A DNA stretch of 64,000 nucleotides from Phycobacter sedimenti (GTDB lineage Bacteria; Pseudomonadota; Alphaproteobacteria; Rhodobacterales; Rhodobacteraceae): NCBI RefSeq assembly GCF_038148855.1, contig NZ_JBBVGR010000002.1:434001-498000 (forward strand). The letters are read 5' to 3'. Within the stretch, counting starts at the first letter, position 1. Every line of letters begins with the position of its first letter. The translations under genes were made by a program, and so were the position numbers. The notes under the pieces are model-generated. The model had not been told where the DNA came from. It ran no database searches and saw nothing but the letters and a program-made list of their open reading frames with translations. Shown piece by piece: positions 25,398-34,104 of this stretch.

Positions 25398-26765
25398 CTA
25401 CTCGGCCGGAAGGCTTTGTATGTCAGTTGGTGTCTGAGCGGCTTGGATCATGGCGCGTCGGGCAAGGGCGTAATTGTCCTCGAAGCCGCCTCTTTGGGCG
25501 CGGCGCGCGTCCAGGATGGCGGTGACCTCGCACAGGCGTCCGGCTCGCAGGCCCGAATCAATGGTCATCCGCTCGAAGACATCGCGCTGGGCATGGCTGC
25601 CACCGGCCAGTTGCATCGATGTCCGTGCCTGCGACAGGTGATCAAAGGCGAGGCCGAAATCTCCCTCGCCAAATGCCTCAAGTCCGCTGGCAGCGGCGCA
25701 CCCCGGATCCGCCATCCGCTGCCGGGCCTCGTTCTGACCTGCGCGGCCTGCGTCGGCGTGGATGCGCCGCACCATCTGCGTTGCCTCATCCTTGCGGCCG
25801 CGTCCGGCCAGGGCCAGGAGGTAGTGAAGATCAGCAAAGATCAGGCTGCCATCTTCGGTGCGGTTTGCGCAAAGATCTGACAGCTCTTCCCAGCGATTAC
25901 CGATGGGTATCCCGTCCAGCTCAAGCCGCATCAACAGAGAGGTTGCGTTTGAGATATCGCGATAGTCGTCGGTCTTGTCCTTGCGGATTTCACGGTCGTA
26001 GAGATCCAGCACGACATCGGTCTGCCCGAGGTCCAGATGCATCAGCGCCTTGTGCCACCAGACGTGATAGCGAAAGTTGTTGCAGTGGCTCCAGGCCCCT
26101 TCGCGTCCGGAAAGCCACTCCAGCCCGGCTTTGGCGTTGCCGGTCATGTCGTGCACATGGGCCACGGCGTGCAGCCCCCAGGCATCATCCGGCGCCATCC
26201 ACAGCGCCTGCCGACCCGTGGTTTCCGCCTTGGCATAATCGCCGGTTTCTTCCAGTGCAAAGGCATGACATCCAAGCAGATAGCCGCGGCCGACATGGCC
26301 AGGCTCATAAGCGGGCATCACCCGCTCGATCGAGCGGCGCATGCCTTCGCTGTCGCCCAATACAAACCGGATCGCCTGGCTCATCTTCATGGCTAGACTG
26401 TCGGCGGGGTGATCCCGCAGGACGGTCTCCAGCATCTGTACGGCGCGGCTTGGGCGTCCTTCCAGCCAAAGCTGCAGCGCATCGACATAGCGCCGCTCTC
26501 GGGGCAGGGCGGCCTCATAGTTGCCAAGGGCGGCAGTGAGGGCATCCCGCGCGGCGGCTTGCATTTCACGGCGCCCGAGCAGCATCAGGAAAAGACCTTT
26601 CGCCGCCTGGCCAAGGGCGAAGTGAGGGGCGGCATCCAGGAGCTGCCCCAGATGTGCCGGTGTGGCGGCACTGTGCGACAGGACCCCCAATTGAACCTTG
26701 TTCCAAAGCTCGGCGCAGGACCGGGCCGTCAGGCTCGTTTCCTGTCCAAAGATATCGTTTGCCAT
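25398..26765 (-). CDS. Tetratricopeptide repeat protein, TTC38-like
   Basis: A 455-residue soluble protein made of helical TPR-type repeats, for example CHAFALEETGDYAKAETTGRQAL near residue 170 and DDAWGLHAVAHVHDMTGNAKAGLEWL near residue 195. The mid-protein HVWWHKALMHLDLGQTDVVL resembles the TTC38 (StaR-like) repeat family. No signal peptide or enzyme motif is visible. The function is unknown. It is immediately upstream of opgC on the same strand with a 47-bp gap, so a link to periplasmic glucan production is possible. Confidence 0.8.
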   Translation of the reverse strand: MANDIFGQETSLTARSCAELWNKVQLGVLSHSAATPAHLGQLLDAAPHFALGQAAKGLFLMLLGRREMQAAARDALTAALGNYEAALPRERRYVDALQLWLEGRPSRAVQMLETVLRDHPADSLAMKMSQAIRFVLGDSEGMRRSIERVMPAYEPGHVGRGYLLGCHAFALEETGDYAKAETTGRQALWMAPDDAWGLHAVAHVHDMTGNAKAGLEWLSGREGAWSHCNNFRYHVWWHKALMHLDLGQTDVVLDLYDREIRKDKTDDYRDISNATSLLMRLELDGIPIGNRWEELSDLCANRTEDGSLIFADLHYLLALAGRGRKDEATQMVRRIHADAGRAGQNEARQRMADPGCAAASGLEAFGEGDFGLAFDHLSQARTSMQLAGGSHAQRDVFERMTIDSGLRAGRLCEVTAILDARRAQRGGFEDNYALARRAMIQAAQTPTDIQSLPAE

Positions 26766-27022
26766 GTAGGATCTTCCTCGCCGCTTGGGATACTGGGATT
26801 TGCTGTGTGGTTCAGCGTAGAGGAGGGAGAATTGTCACGCGATGGGCGCTCGCGCGTTGGTGAAGGCGCGTGTGCGAAGCGTGGAAAGATCCGCTGAAAA
26901 GGCCGCTCTTTGTCGGCCATTTCCTGCCCCGAGAGCCTGTTTCAACGAAAAAGCCCGCCAAAAAGGCGGGCCTTTGCCGGTTTTTGTAACATTCGGAGAA
27001 AACCCGCCGGGCCAAGTCTTGC
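26766..27022. other. Intergenic region upstream of the TPR gene
   Basis: About 257 bp with no convincing gene. The right end holds the terminator for the CoA-transferase gene (26947-26971). The left end should hold the promoter for the TPR-opgC-opgG-opgH operon. I did not find a clear -35/-10 pair. Confidence 0.4.
26947..26971 (-). terminator. Intrinsic terminator of the CoA-transferase operon
   Basis: A 7-bp GC stem (26953-26959 with 26965-26971), A-rich loop, and on the minus strand a T-tract after the stem. It lies about 50 bp past the stop of the CoA-transferase gene. Confidence 0.8.
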
Positions 27023-28222
27023 CTAGTCGGTCTCAAACGGGGCCTTCGCGGCGAGAATTTCTGCGCTGTCGGCCCCGCATGAAGGTGGCGCGTGGCGATA
27101 GATTACCGGTGTGCGCGAAAAATTCAGCGGATTGCCAAGCAGTTTGACGGGGATTCCATTCGCCTCCATCTCGATTGCCATGCCGCGCGCGGCCACCTGA
27201 TCCGAGGCAAAGACACGGTCCAGCGTCTGCACGGGACCTGCTGTGACCTTGCGTGCCTCCATCGCCGCGATCACTTCATCCATGGTGAAGCGTTTGAGCG
27301 CGGGGATCATGATATCGTTCAGCGCATCGCGATGCTTGAGCCGGGATGGGTTGGTCGCAAAACGGGGATCCTCGGCCAGACCTTCGAGGCCGAGAAATTC
27401 CATTACCCTGCGGAACTGGGCGTCATTGCCGATGGCCAGGATGACATGGGAATCAGAGGTCTCGTAAACGCCATAGGGCATGATCGAAGGGTGCTCGTTG
27501 CCGCGCCGCGTGGGCAGTGTGCCGGTGTTGAGATAGGCGACGCCCTCGTTGATCAGCCAGGCGATGGTGCTGTCGACCAGGGCAAGATCGATCTGCTGAC
27601 CCTCGCCTGTCTTCTCCTGATGGTGCAGGGCGGCCAGAATGCCGATGCAGGCGTACATGCCGCACATCACATCCGCGATCCCGGTCCCGACCTTCACCGG
27701 CTGACCCTCTGGATCGCCGGTCAGCGACATGATCCCGCCAAACCCTTGCGCAACCAGATCATAGCCGGGGCGGTGGCTGTTGGGGCCGGTCTGCCCATAG
27801 CCCGAGATCGAGCAATAGATCAGCCGGGGCAGGTCGTCCTTGAGGCTGGCATAATCAAGCCCGTATTTTGCGAGGCCACCGGGCTTGAAGTTCTCGATCA
27901 GAATATCGGCATCCGCCGCCAGTCTGCGGATTTCGGCCTGGCCTTCGGGGGTGGCGATATCGATGGCGACCGAACGCTTATTGCGGTTGGCAGCCATGTA
28001 ATAGGCCGACAGATCCGTCGGATTGCCGTCTTTGTCCATGGCATAGGGCGGGCCCCACTGGCGGGTATCATCACCGCCCGACTTTGGGTTTTCCACCTTG
28101 ATCACGGTTGCGCCCAGATCGCCCAATAGCTGCGTGCAGGTAGGGCCTGCCAGAATGCGCGACAGGTCCAGGACCTTGATCCCTTTGAGGGCACCGTGCG
28201 GCAACATGCTAGATGCGTCCAT
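27023..28222 (-). CDS. CaiB/BaiF family (class III) CoA-transferase
   Basis: A 399-residue class III CoA-transferase. Marks include LKGIKVLDLSRILAGPTCTQLLGDLGATVIKVE near the N-terminus, YYMAANRNKRSVAID, and the region GTGIADVMCGMYACIGILAAL, which carries the family's catalytic Asp near residue 177. The family moves CoA between carboxylic acids (for example formyl/oxalate, carnitine or succinyl/itaconate-type acids); the substrate is unknown. The start at 28222 has GGGAGG upstream at good distance; the ATG at 28225 is too close. It overlaps the end of the TPP-enzyme gene by 14 bp, so both are one operon. Confidence 0.88.
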   Translation of the reverse strand: MDASSMLPHGALKGIKVLDLSRILAGPTCTQLLGDLGATVIKVENPKSGGDDTRQWGPPYAMDKDGNPTDLSAYYMAANRNKRSVAIDIATPEGQAEIRRLAADADILIENFKPGGLAKYGLDYASLKDDLPRLIYCSISGYGQTGPNSHRPGYDLVAQGFGGIMSLTGDPEGQPVKVGTGIADVMCGMYACIGILAALHHQEKTGEGQQIDLALVDSTIAWLINEGVAYLNTGTLPTRRGNEHPSIMPYGVYETSDSHVILAIGNDAQFRRVMEFLGLEGLAEDPRFATNPSRLKHRDALNDIMIPALKRFTMDEVIAAMEARKVTAGPVQTLDRVFASDQVAARGMAIEMEANGIPVKLLGNPLNFSRTPVIYRHAPPSCGADSAEILAAKAPFETD

Positions 28223-29825
28223 CATATCCTCCCGGTTCGATTTCCGCAGAGATGACAGTGAAGCGATCCGATGCCAAGGCTTGCGCAAGGGCTGCACGCA
28301 GTTCCGTTCGGTCACGAACCGTCACGCCATTGCCGCCAAAGGCGCGGCCCATGGCGGCGAAATCGTGCCGGGCAAAGTCGACGCCGCGGTTGGTCATCTG
28401 GCGCTGGCGCTGCTTGAGTTCGATCAGCGCAAGGCTCGCATCGGCAAAAACGACAAAGATGGGCGCCACGTTCAACTCGGTCGCAGTGGCCAGATCGCCG
28501 GCCACCATCAGAAAGCCAGCGTCTCCGGAAAAGCTGACGACGGGCCTGTCGGGCTGCGCCAGTTTGCGCCCGATCGCCATGGGCACGGCGCAGCCCATTG
28601 TGCACAGCCCGGATGACTGGATCAGCCCGCGCGGCTCATGGCATGTCCACATCTGGCTTAGCAGGATCCGATGTGCGCCGCTGTCGGCGGTGGCCAGCGT
28701 TTCAGGCGGCAGGCTGGCGCGGCATTCTGCAATGACACCGGCTGGCCCCCAGCTGTCGTCCTGCGGGAATGCCGTTGCTAGCGCAACGCGGGCTTTATCT
28801 GGCTGGCCGTGCGTCCATGTATTTGACAGGCGCGCAGTCTCGGGCGTGAGCGCTGTCAGGGTTGCGCTCAGCGGCGACACGATGCTGAGGCTGGACTGGT
28901 GCATGTAGTGCGTGTTGGCTTCGGCCGCGATTTCGATCACACGCTGTGTCTTTGCATCCCAGGCGTTGCGCCAGCCGGGGCGCATTTCAATCGGATCGTA
29001 GCCAAGGGACAGGATCAGGTCGGCCTCTTTCACAAGCGGCAACAGATGCCTGTCCGCGAGCGGCGACAGCCCCGCACCGCCGAGGCACAGGGGATGGTCT
29101 TCGGGCAGGATCCCTTTGGCCTTGTAGGTGGTGACAAAGGGGATCTGATTGGCGTCGAGAAAGGCGCGCAGGGCGGGGCCTGCGCCCTCGGCCACGGCGT
29201 CAAGGCCAATGATAGCGAGGGGGCGCTTTGCCTCCTTGAGCCAGGAGTGCGCCTGCGCCAGTGTTGCATTGTCTGGCACCGTGGCTGCAGCGGGCGCGCG
29301 GCGGATGTTACGCTCTCTGGCAGGGCTATCGGCAACCGAAATCGGAACATCGATATGGACCGGGCCGCAACGCGGCGCGGTCGCAATGGAGACTGCCTTG
29401 TCGGCGATGACTTCGGCGGCCTCGGCATTCAGGCGGAAGGTGGCCTTGGTGATGGGGGTGAAGACCGCACGGTGGTCCAGCACCTGATGCGTGTATGTGT
29501 GTTCTTCTGCGGCATCGACGCAGCCAGTAAGGACCAGCATCGGCACCCGGTCCTGTTGGGCATTGGCCACGACGTTGACGCCATTGAGCGCACCGGGTCC
29601 CAGGGTCGCCACGAGAATCACTGGTGCTCCGTCGGAGTGATGCACCCCTTCGCCCATGAAGCCGGCGGCGTTTTCGTGTTTGGCAAGATGAAAGGAGATC
29701 CCTGCCGTCTCAAGCGCATCCACCAGCGTCAGAACTTCGCCGCCGGGCATGCCAAAGGCATGGCGGCATCCCGCTTCATAAAGTCGCCGGGCAAGAATGT
29801 CGGCTGCGCGCAGGTCTTTTGTCAT
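28209..29825 (-). CDS. Thiamine-pyrophosphate enzyme (acetolactate synthase-like)
   Basis: A 538-residue TPP-dependent enzyme. The N-terminal domain has AFGMPGGEVLTLVDAL and the catalytic Glu at E51 in AKHENAAGF. The middle domain has the NAD/FAD-like fold, and the C-terminal domain has GDAGFLMVAGDLATATELN, where the last conserved pair is A-D (FADASLAL) rather than the usual N-N. Overall shape fits acetolactate synthase/glyoxylate carboligase or 2-oxoacid decarboxylases. Next to a CoA-transferase, an oxalyl-CoA decarboxylase-like role is one option but not shown. The start at 29825 gives MTKDLRAADILARR; upstream residues are not conserved-looking. Confidence 0.82.
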   Translation of the reverse strand: MTKDLRAADILARRLYEAGCRHAFGMPGGEVLTLVDALETAGISFHLAKHENAAGFMGEGVHHSDGAPVILVATLGPGALNGVNVVANAQQDRVPMLVLTGCVDAAEEHTYTHQVLDHRAVFTPITKATFRLNAEAAEVIADKAVSIATAPRCGPVHIDVPISVADSPARERNIRRAPAAATVPDNATLAQAHSWLKEAKRPLAIIGLDAVAEGAGPALRAFLDANQIPFVTTYKAKGILPEDHPLCLGGAGLSPLADRHLLPLVKEADLILSLGYDPIEMRPGWRNAWDAKTQRVIEIAAEANTHYMHQSSLSIVSPLSATLTALTPETARLSNTWTHGQPDKARVALATAFPQDDSWGPAGVIAECRASLPPETLATADSGAHRILLSQMWTCHEPRGLIQSSGLCTMGCAVPMAIGRKLAQPDRPVVSFSGDAGFLMVAGDLATATELNVAPIFVVFADASLALIELKQRQRQMTNRGVDFARHDFAAMGRAFGGNGVTVRDRTELRAALAQALASDRFTVISAEIEPGGYDGRI

Positions 29826-30024
29826 GGGGCCTATCCATCGTGAGAGCTTTGGCCCGCAGCATGCGCGTGCTGTTGCGCCGCGCAACCACTTTCACGCGGG
29901 TGTGATGGATTGGTGAGCGGAAGTTGTTCGAAGTGGTGCAGGAGGTGTCTGGCAGAATGACAGGCAATCTAACAGGTGAGCTGCGCCACAGGCGCCAATC
30001 GCCCCGACAGGGGCTGAAACCAGC

Positions 30025-30047
30025 GCGCGCCCCGAATTGGGGCGCGC
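30025..30047 (-). terminator. Hairpin after the PhoX gene
   Basis: A perfect 9-bp GC-rich stem (30025-30033 with 30039-30047) and a 5-base loop, 29 bp past the phoX stop. No clear T-tract follows on the minus strand. Confidence 0.6.
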
Positions 30048-30075
30048 ACCTTTGGATTACGTCGATAGGACGGGA

Positions 30076-32106
30076 TCAGACCGCGATCTTGCCGCCGCCC
30101 TTCTTGGTGACCACCACGACCGAGGGGCGCGGGGGCATCTTGGGGTCGAAATCGGGCCAGCGCGTGGCCGGGTCTTCAAAGGTCGAGGCGCGCTCGAAGC
30201 CTTTCAGATCCTTGGTGCCATCGGTGCCGGGATGCTGGACCGCCAGGAACAGGGTCTCTCCATCGTCGGTGAAGTAGGGGCCGCAGAGTTCTCCGCCGAC
30301 AGGGCAGCGGAAGAACAGTTTGGAGGTGCCGCGCAGATCGCCTTCGGTCTCCACCCCATAAAGGCCGTCAGACTTGCCGGTTTTGCCCCAGCCCGATCCC
30401 TGGTCGGTCGAGACCCAGAGGCGCCCATCGGCATCAAAGGCACAGTTGTCCGGCGAGCCGAACCAGCCGTTTGCGCTGGTTTCCGGGTTCCACTGGGCGC
30501 CCACTTCGGCCAGTTCGGGATCACCACATTTCACCAGGATCGACCAAGTGCCGCGGGCGGCCGCGTGATCGCCGCCGTCTTCCTTGATCTCGATGATGTG
30601 GCCGAAGCTCGACTTGGCGCGGGGGTTGGCTGCGTTGACCTGATCGTCCTTCCGCTTGGAATTGTTGGTCAGCATGATGTAGGCGGTGCCGTCGCCGCGC
30701 GGCTGCGCGTCCTCGGGGCGGTCCATCGGGGTGGCACCCAGGGCGTCGGCAGCCAGGCGCGTGTCGATCAGAACGTCTGCCTGGCTGGCAAAGCCGTTTT
30801 CGGCGGTCAGCGGGCCGGTGCCATGGACCAGCGGCATCCATTCCACGCTCCCGTCCTCGTCAAAGCGGGCCACATAGAGGGTGCCGTCGCTGAGCAGGGC
30901 GCTGTTGGCGGCGGCATCATCGGAGACCAATCCGTTCGACACATATTTGTACTGATAGTCGAACCGGTTGTCGTCGCCCATGTAGACGACCAGCTTGCCC
31001 GAAGAGGACACGGTGGTCTCGGCGCCCTCATGGCGGAAACGGCCCAGGGCGGTATGTTTCACGGGCTTTGCGTCCGGGTTTCGCGGATCGACTTCAACAA
31101 CCCAGCCAAAGCGGTTGGGTTCATTGGGTTCCTTGTCGATGTTGAAACGGTCGTAGAACTTGCCCCAGGCGTACCAGCGACCGGGCACGCCGTAGCGCTT
31201 CATAGTCTTGGCTTCGGGCTGGCCCGCGATGTCAGGCTTGCCGTCGGCGTCCACTGCGTCGGTCCAGAAATAGCCGTGGAAGTTCTCTTCGGCCATCAGG
31301 TAGGTGCCCCAGGGGGTCATGCCACCGGCGCAGTTGTTGAGCGTGCCGATAACCGACAGGCCGGTGGGGTCGGCATTGGTTTTCATGCGGTCGTGACCAG
31401 CGGCGGGGCCGTCGATGGTCATCTCGGTATTTAGGGGCGTGATGCGGCGGTTCATCTTGCCGTCGCGCACCACGGCCCATTTGCCGTCGGCGCCTTTGGC
31501 GATCTCGACAACGGTGCCACCATGGGCGGCCATTTCGATGTCGACCAGTTCTTTGGTCATGCCTTCAAAGCCTGCCTTGTCCTGGCGGCCAAGGCCGGGG
31601 AACATGACTTCTTCGTTGGTGTATTCGTGGTTCACGCAGAGAAGGCCACGGGTGCCTTCGGCGTTGAGCGGGGTAAAGCCGACATAGTCGTTGTTGTAGC
31701 CGAACTGCTTCAGCTGGGCTTCGGCGCTCTGGTTCATCACGTCGAATTCCGGCGCGTCAGCGGTGATCGGATCGCCCCAGCGCAGCAGCACGTCGGCGTT
31801 ATACCCTTCGGCGATGTGGTGGGTTTCGTCGTTGCCCCAGGTCAGCTCTTCAAAGTTGTAGCGACCCTTGCTGTGGCCCCCTGCGACAGCTTCGTTCGGA
31901 GCGATCAGTGCGGAGGTGCCGAACAGCGCCGTGGTGGCGGAGACACCCAGCATGCCTTTCAGCAGATCTCGGCGGCCATAGCGGGCGTTGATCACATCGC
32001 CGATGGTACGCTCAAGCCGCGGATTGGTTGGGATGTCGTCAAAGGCTTCATAGGCTTCCGCCTTGTTGCCGATTTCCGGGTCATTGATGATTTGCTTGCG
32101 ATCCAT
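30076..32106 (-). CDS. phoX: PhoX-family phosphatase
   Basis: A 676-residue protein of the PhoX/DUF839 family with a Tat signal around residues 42-70 (YGRRDLLKGMLGVSATTALFG). The family core is visible in LCVNHEYTNEEVMFPG, GTVVEIAKGADGKWAVVRD, LNNCAGGMTPWGTYLMAEENFHGYF, and GDDNRFDYQYKYVS. PhoX enzymes are periplasmic, calcium- and iron-dependent alkaline phosphatases used in low phosphate, and common in marine bacteria. The start at 32106 has AGGAG 7 bases upstream. A candidate Pho box lies 64 bp upstream on the same strand. It is shorter than no-signal homologues only by the signal region; family call is firm, phosphatase activity inferred. Confidence 0.88.
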   Translation of the reverse strand: MDRKQIINDPEIGNKAEAYEAFDDIPTNPRLERTIGDVINARYGRRDLLKGMLGVSATTALFGTSALIAPNEAVAGGHSKGRYNFEELTWGNDETHHIAEGYNADVLLRWGDPITADAPEFDVMNQSAEAQLKQFGYNNDYVGFTPLNAEGTRGLLCVNHEYTNEEVMFPGLGRQDKAGFEGMTKELVDIEMAAHGGTVVEIAKGADGKWAVVRDGKMNRRITPLNTEMTIDGPAAGHDRMKTNADPTGLSVIGTLNNCAGGMTPWGTYLMAEENFHGYFWTDAVDADGKPDIAGQPEAKTMKRYGVPGRWYAWGKFYDRFNIDKEPNEPNRFGWVVEVDPRNPDAKPVKHTALGRFRHEGAETTVSSSGKLVVYMGDDNRFDYQYKYVSNGLVSDDAAANSALLSDGTLYVARFDEDGSVEWMPLVHGTGPLTAENGFASQADVLIDTRLAADALGATPMDRPEDAQPRGDGTAYIMLTNNSKRKDDQVNAANPRAKSSFGHIIEIKEDGGDHAAARGTWSILVKCGDPELAEVGAQWNPETSANGWFGSPDNCAFDADGRLWVSTDQGSGWGKTGKSDGLYGVETEGDLRGTSKLFFRCPVGGELCGPYFTDDGETLFLAVQHPGTDGTKDLKGFERASTFEDPATRWPDFDPKMPPRPSVVVVTKKGGGKIAV

Positions 32107-32169
32107 GGCTTGCTCCTGAGTGTCCGAGCGCCGACGCCGTGTCGGCTCGCCGCTCTTTCGCGCGAGTCT

Positions 32170-32187
32170 GTAACAGCTGCGTGACGC
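32170..32187 (-). promoter_or_regulatory. Candidate Pho box upstream of phoX
   Basis: On the minus strand two 7-base repeats, GCGTCAC and CTGTTAC, are separated by 4 bases, matching the Pho box form CTGTCAT-N4-CTGTCAC at 5 and 6 of 7 positions. It is 64 bp upstream of the phoX start. I do not see a good -10 box at the expected distance. Confidence 0.35.
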
Positions 32188-32279
32188 CGGTCGAAGTTTA
32201 TCCGAACTGTCACATCCATCAACCTTGGGTTGCGATGGCGTTCCGCGGCTTGCTGAGCATCGTCGGCGACAATCCGCCG

Positions 32280-33338
32280 TTACTCGGCGGGGCGAAAGCC
32301 CTCGATCAGCTGGCGCAGACCAAAGGCAGCCCCGGCAAAAATCGACAGAAAGGTGACCGGGGCAGAGATCGCCAGCAGGGAAAAGGCGCTTAGGCCCTGA
32401 CCGACGGTGCAGCCAAGGGCAATGACAGCGCCCGCGCCCATGATCCCGGCGCCCAGGATCTGCCGACGCAATTCGCGCGGGTCTTCGCAGGCCTCCCATC
32501 GAAAGTGGCCCTTGATCAGCGAGCCTATGAAGGCGCCGCACCAGACGCCGGCGATGGAGCCCACCGCAAAGGACAGCGGGCGCAGGCTGCCGGTCATGGT
32601 CCACAGGATTGTCTCACCCAAGGGGGCCGAGAAGGAATGCGAGACGACCGGAAGCGCCTCAAAGCCGACGGTGTTCACCTGGGTGGTGAAAGCCCATCCC
32701 GACACGATGGCCAGCCCGACCACAATGGACCAGAAGATGGCTTTTCGATCCTCGCGCAGCTCGCGCCCGGCCAGGGCGCCTATCACGATCAGCACGCCGA
32801 TCACCATGCCGATGCCGTGCACTGGCAGGCCGGTGAGGGCCGCACCATGATGGGCAAGGCCCGGGGGCACCTCGGTGGTGACAAGCTGCTGTTCAAAGAA
32901 AAAGTTGCGCAGAGGCGCGAGCGGGCCGCTGAGGACAACATAGGTCGAGACACCCATGACAAGCACAATGACAAAACTGCGCAGGTCTCCGCCGCCAAGC
33001 CGCGCGATGGCACCGTAGCCGCAGTTGCCGCTCAGCGCCATGCCGTAGCCGAACATCAACCCGCCCAGGATCGAAGCGACGGGCATCCATCTGATGCTGA
33101 GGTAGTAGCTTTCGCTTGCATCGAAAAGTCCGAGGGCAACCAGCGAAAAACTGCCAAAGACAGCAACACCGATCGCCAGGATCCACATGCGCATGCGCAG
33201 GGTAGAGCCGCCGTAAAGGATGTCTTCGATGGCACCCAGGGTGCAGAAACGGCCAAGCCGGGCTGCCAGTCCCAGCAGGACACCGCCGCCAAGACCAGCA
33301 AGTGCAGCCAGGTGGTGCTCTGTCAGAAAGTCGAACAT
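32280..33338 (-). CDS. soxT: YeeE/YedE-family sulfur-compound transporter (SoxT-like)
   Basis: A 352-residue membrane protein with about nine to ten helices and the family cysteines: C32 in RFCTLGA, another in GNCGYGA near residue 105 and one in ALGCTVGQGLSA near residue 310. The YeeE/YedE (TsuA) family imports thiosulfate or related sulfur compounds through cysteine relays, and such genes named soxT occur in sox clusters. It lies on the minus strand after soxR, 343 bp away, next to the sox island. A role in taking up thiosulfate or in sensing for SoxR is an inference. Confidence 0.85.
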   Translation of the reverse strand: MFDFLTEHHLAALAGLGGGVLLGLAARLGRFCTLGAIEDILYGGSTLRMRMWILAIGVAVFGSFSLVALGLFDASESYYLSIRWMPVASILGGLMFGYGMALSGNCGYGAIARLGGGDLRSFVIVLVMGVSTYVVLSGPLAPLRNFFFEQQLVTTEVPPGLAHHGAALTGLPVHGIGMVIGVLIVIGALAGRELREDRKAIFWSIVVGLAIVSGWAFTTQVNTVGFEALPVVSHSFSAPLGETILWTMTGSLRPLSFAVGSIAGVWCGAFIGSLIKGHFRWEACEDPRELRRQILGAGIMGAGAVIALGCTVGQGLSAFSLLAISAPVTFLSIFAGAAFGLRQLIEGFRPAE

Positions 33339-33681
33339 CCGGCCCTCCCTCCGGTTGTTGGCATGCTACCAGTCATGCAGAAACCACCGTGTCTATGCAA
33401 GTGGTCCCTCCACACGCACCCAGCGCACCGCCCGGACCTGCGCGCAAGCGATGGCGCCTGCATCAATGGGACGAGTGGAACAGGTTGCGAATGTTTGTCT
33501 GGTCTGTGGGATGGCGATCGGATGGAAAAACCGGTAGCCGAGGTTTGAGGCCGACTGGAAACGTGGCAACGCTTTTGAGATCGAAGCGGACCCCTGAAGC
33601 TGCAGCGGGACGCTTTTATGCGCGCAGTGTCACCGTCGGTTTACAGTGCGGTGGTCCTTGCATCCGGCGGCCCTGATGCCG
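33339..33681. other. Intergenic region between soxT and soxR
   Basis: A 343-bp gap between two minus-strand genes. Near the soxT start is a 5-bp dyad GCATG-N8-CATGC (33361-33378). I see no ATTC-N8-GAAT motif here and no supported gene; a short frame at 33448-33537 with a C-x-x-C is not convincing. The soxT promoter should be here. Confidence 0.4.
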
Positions 33682-34023
33682 TCAGCCTTCTTCCTGGTTG
33701 CAGAAGAGATCGTAGACCACCTCAAGAATGCGGCGTGGGCGATCATCCGCCAGTCGGTAGTAAATGGTCTTGCCTTCGCGGCGCGGCACAACCAGCCCCT
33801 CAAGGCGCAGACGGGACAGTTGTTGGGAAACTGCTGCCTGACGGGCAGACAAGAGTTCTTCCAGCTCGGTGACGGATTTTTCGCCGGTTACGAGGTGGCA
33901 CAGGATCATCAGCCGCCCTTCGTGGCTGATTGCCTTGAGAAAGTTGGAGGCCGTGGTGGCACTGTCCACCATCTTCTCCAGTTCTTCGTCCGCCATATCG
34001 ACCGAAAACTTCGGCAGCCCCAT
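33682..34023 (-). CDS. soxR: SoxR, ArsR-family repressor of sox genes
   Basis: A 113-residue ArsR/SmtB-type winged-helix protein. The fold shows ASNFLKAISHEGRLMILCHLVTGEKSVTELEELL, the recognition helix SARQAAVSQQLSRLRLEGLV and the wing REGKTIYYRLADDRP. Two cysteines (ILCHLV and LFCNQE) could sense sulfane sulfur, as in persulfide-sensing SoxR/BigR-type regulators. SoxR represses sox promoters in related bacteria. The start at 34023 has AGGAG 8 bases upstream. It is 81 bp downstream of soxS on the same strand. Confidence 0.9.
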   Translation of the reverse strand: MGLPKFSVDMADEELEKMVDSATTASNFLKAISHEGRLMILCHLVTGEKSVTELEELLSARQAAVSQQLSRLRLEGLVVPRREGKTIYYRLADDRPRRILEVVYDLFCNQEEG

Positions 34024-34104
34024 GTTCGTTCTCCTGTGCGCAGCGCCTGTCGCGGTGCCTGTCAAATTCCGTTGCCCCGGCAGGCCCCCAGCGCCAGGTT
34101 CGGT

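Noticed and set aside
33448..33537. 28-codon frame with a C-x-x-C between soxT and soxR
   Set aside because: Too short and without a ribosome site or known family.
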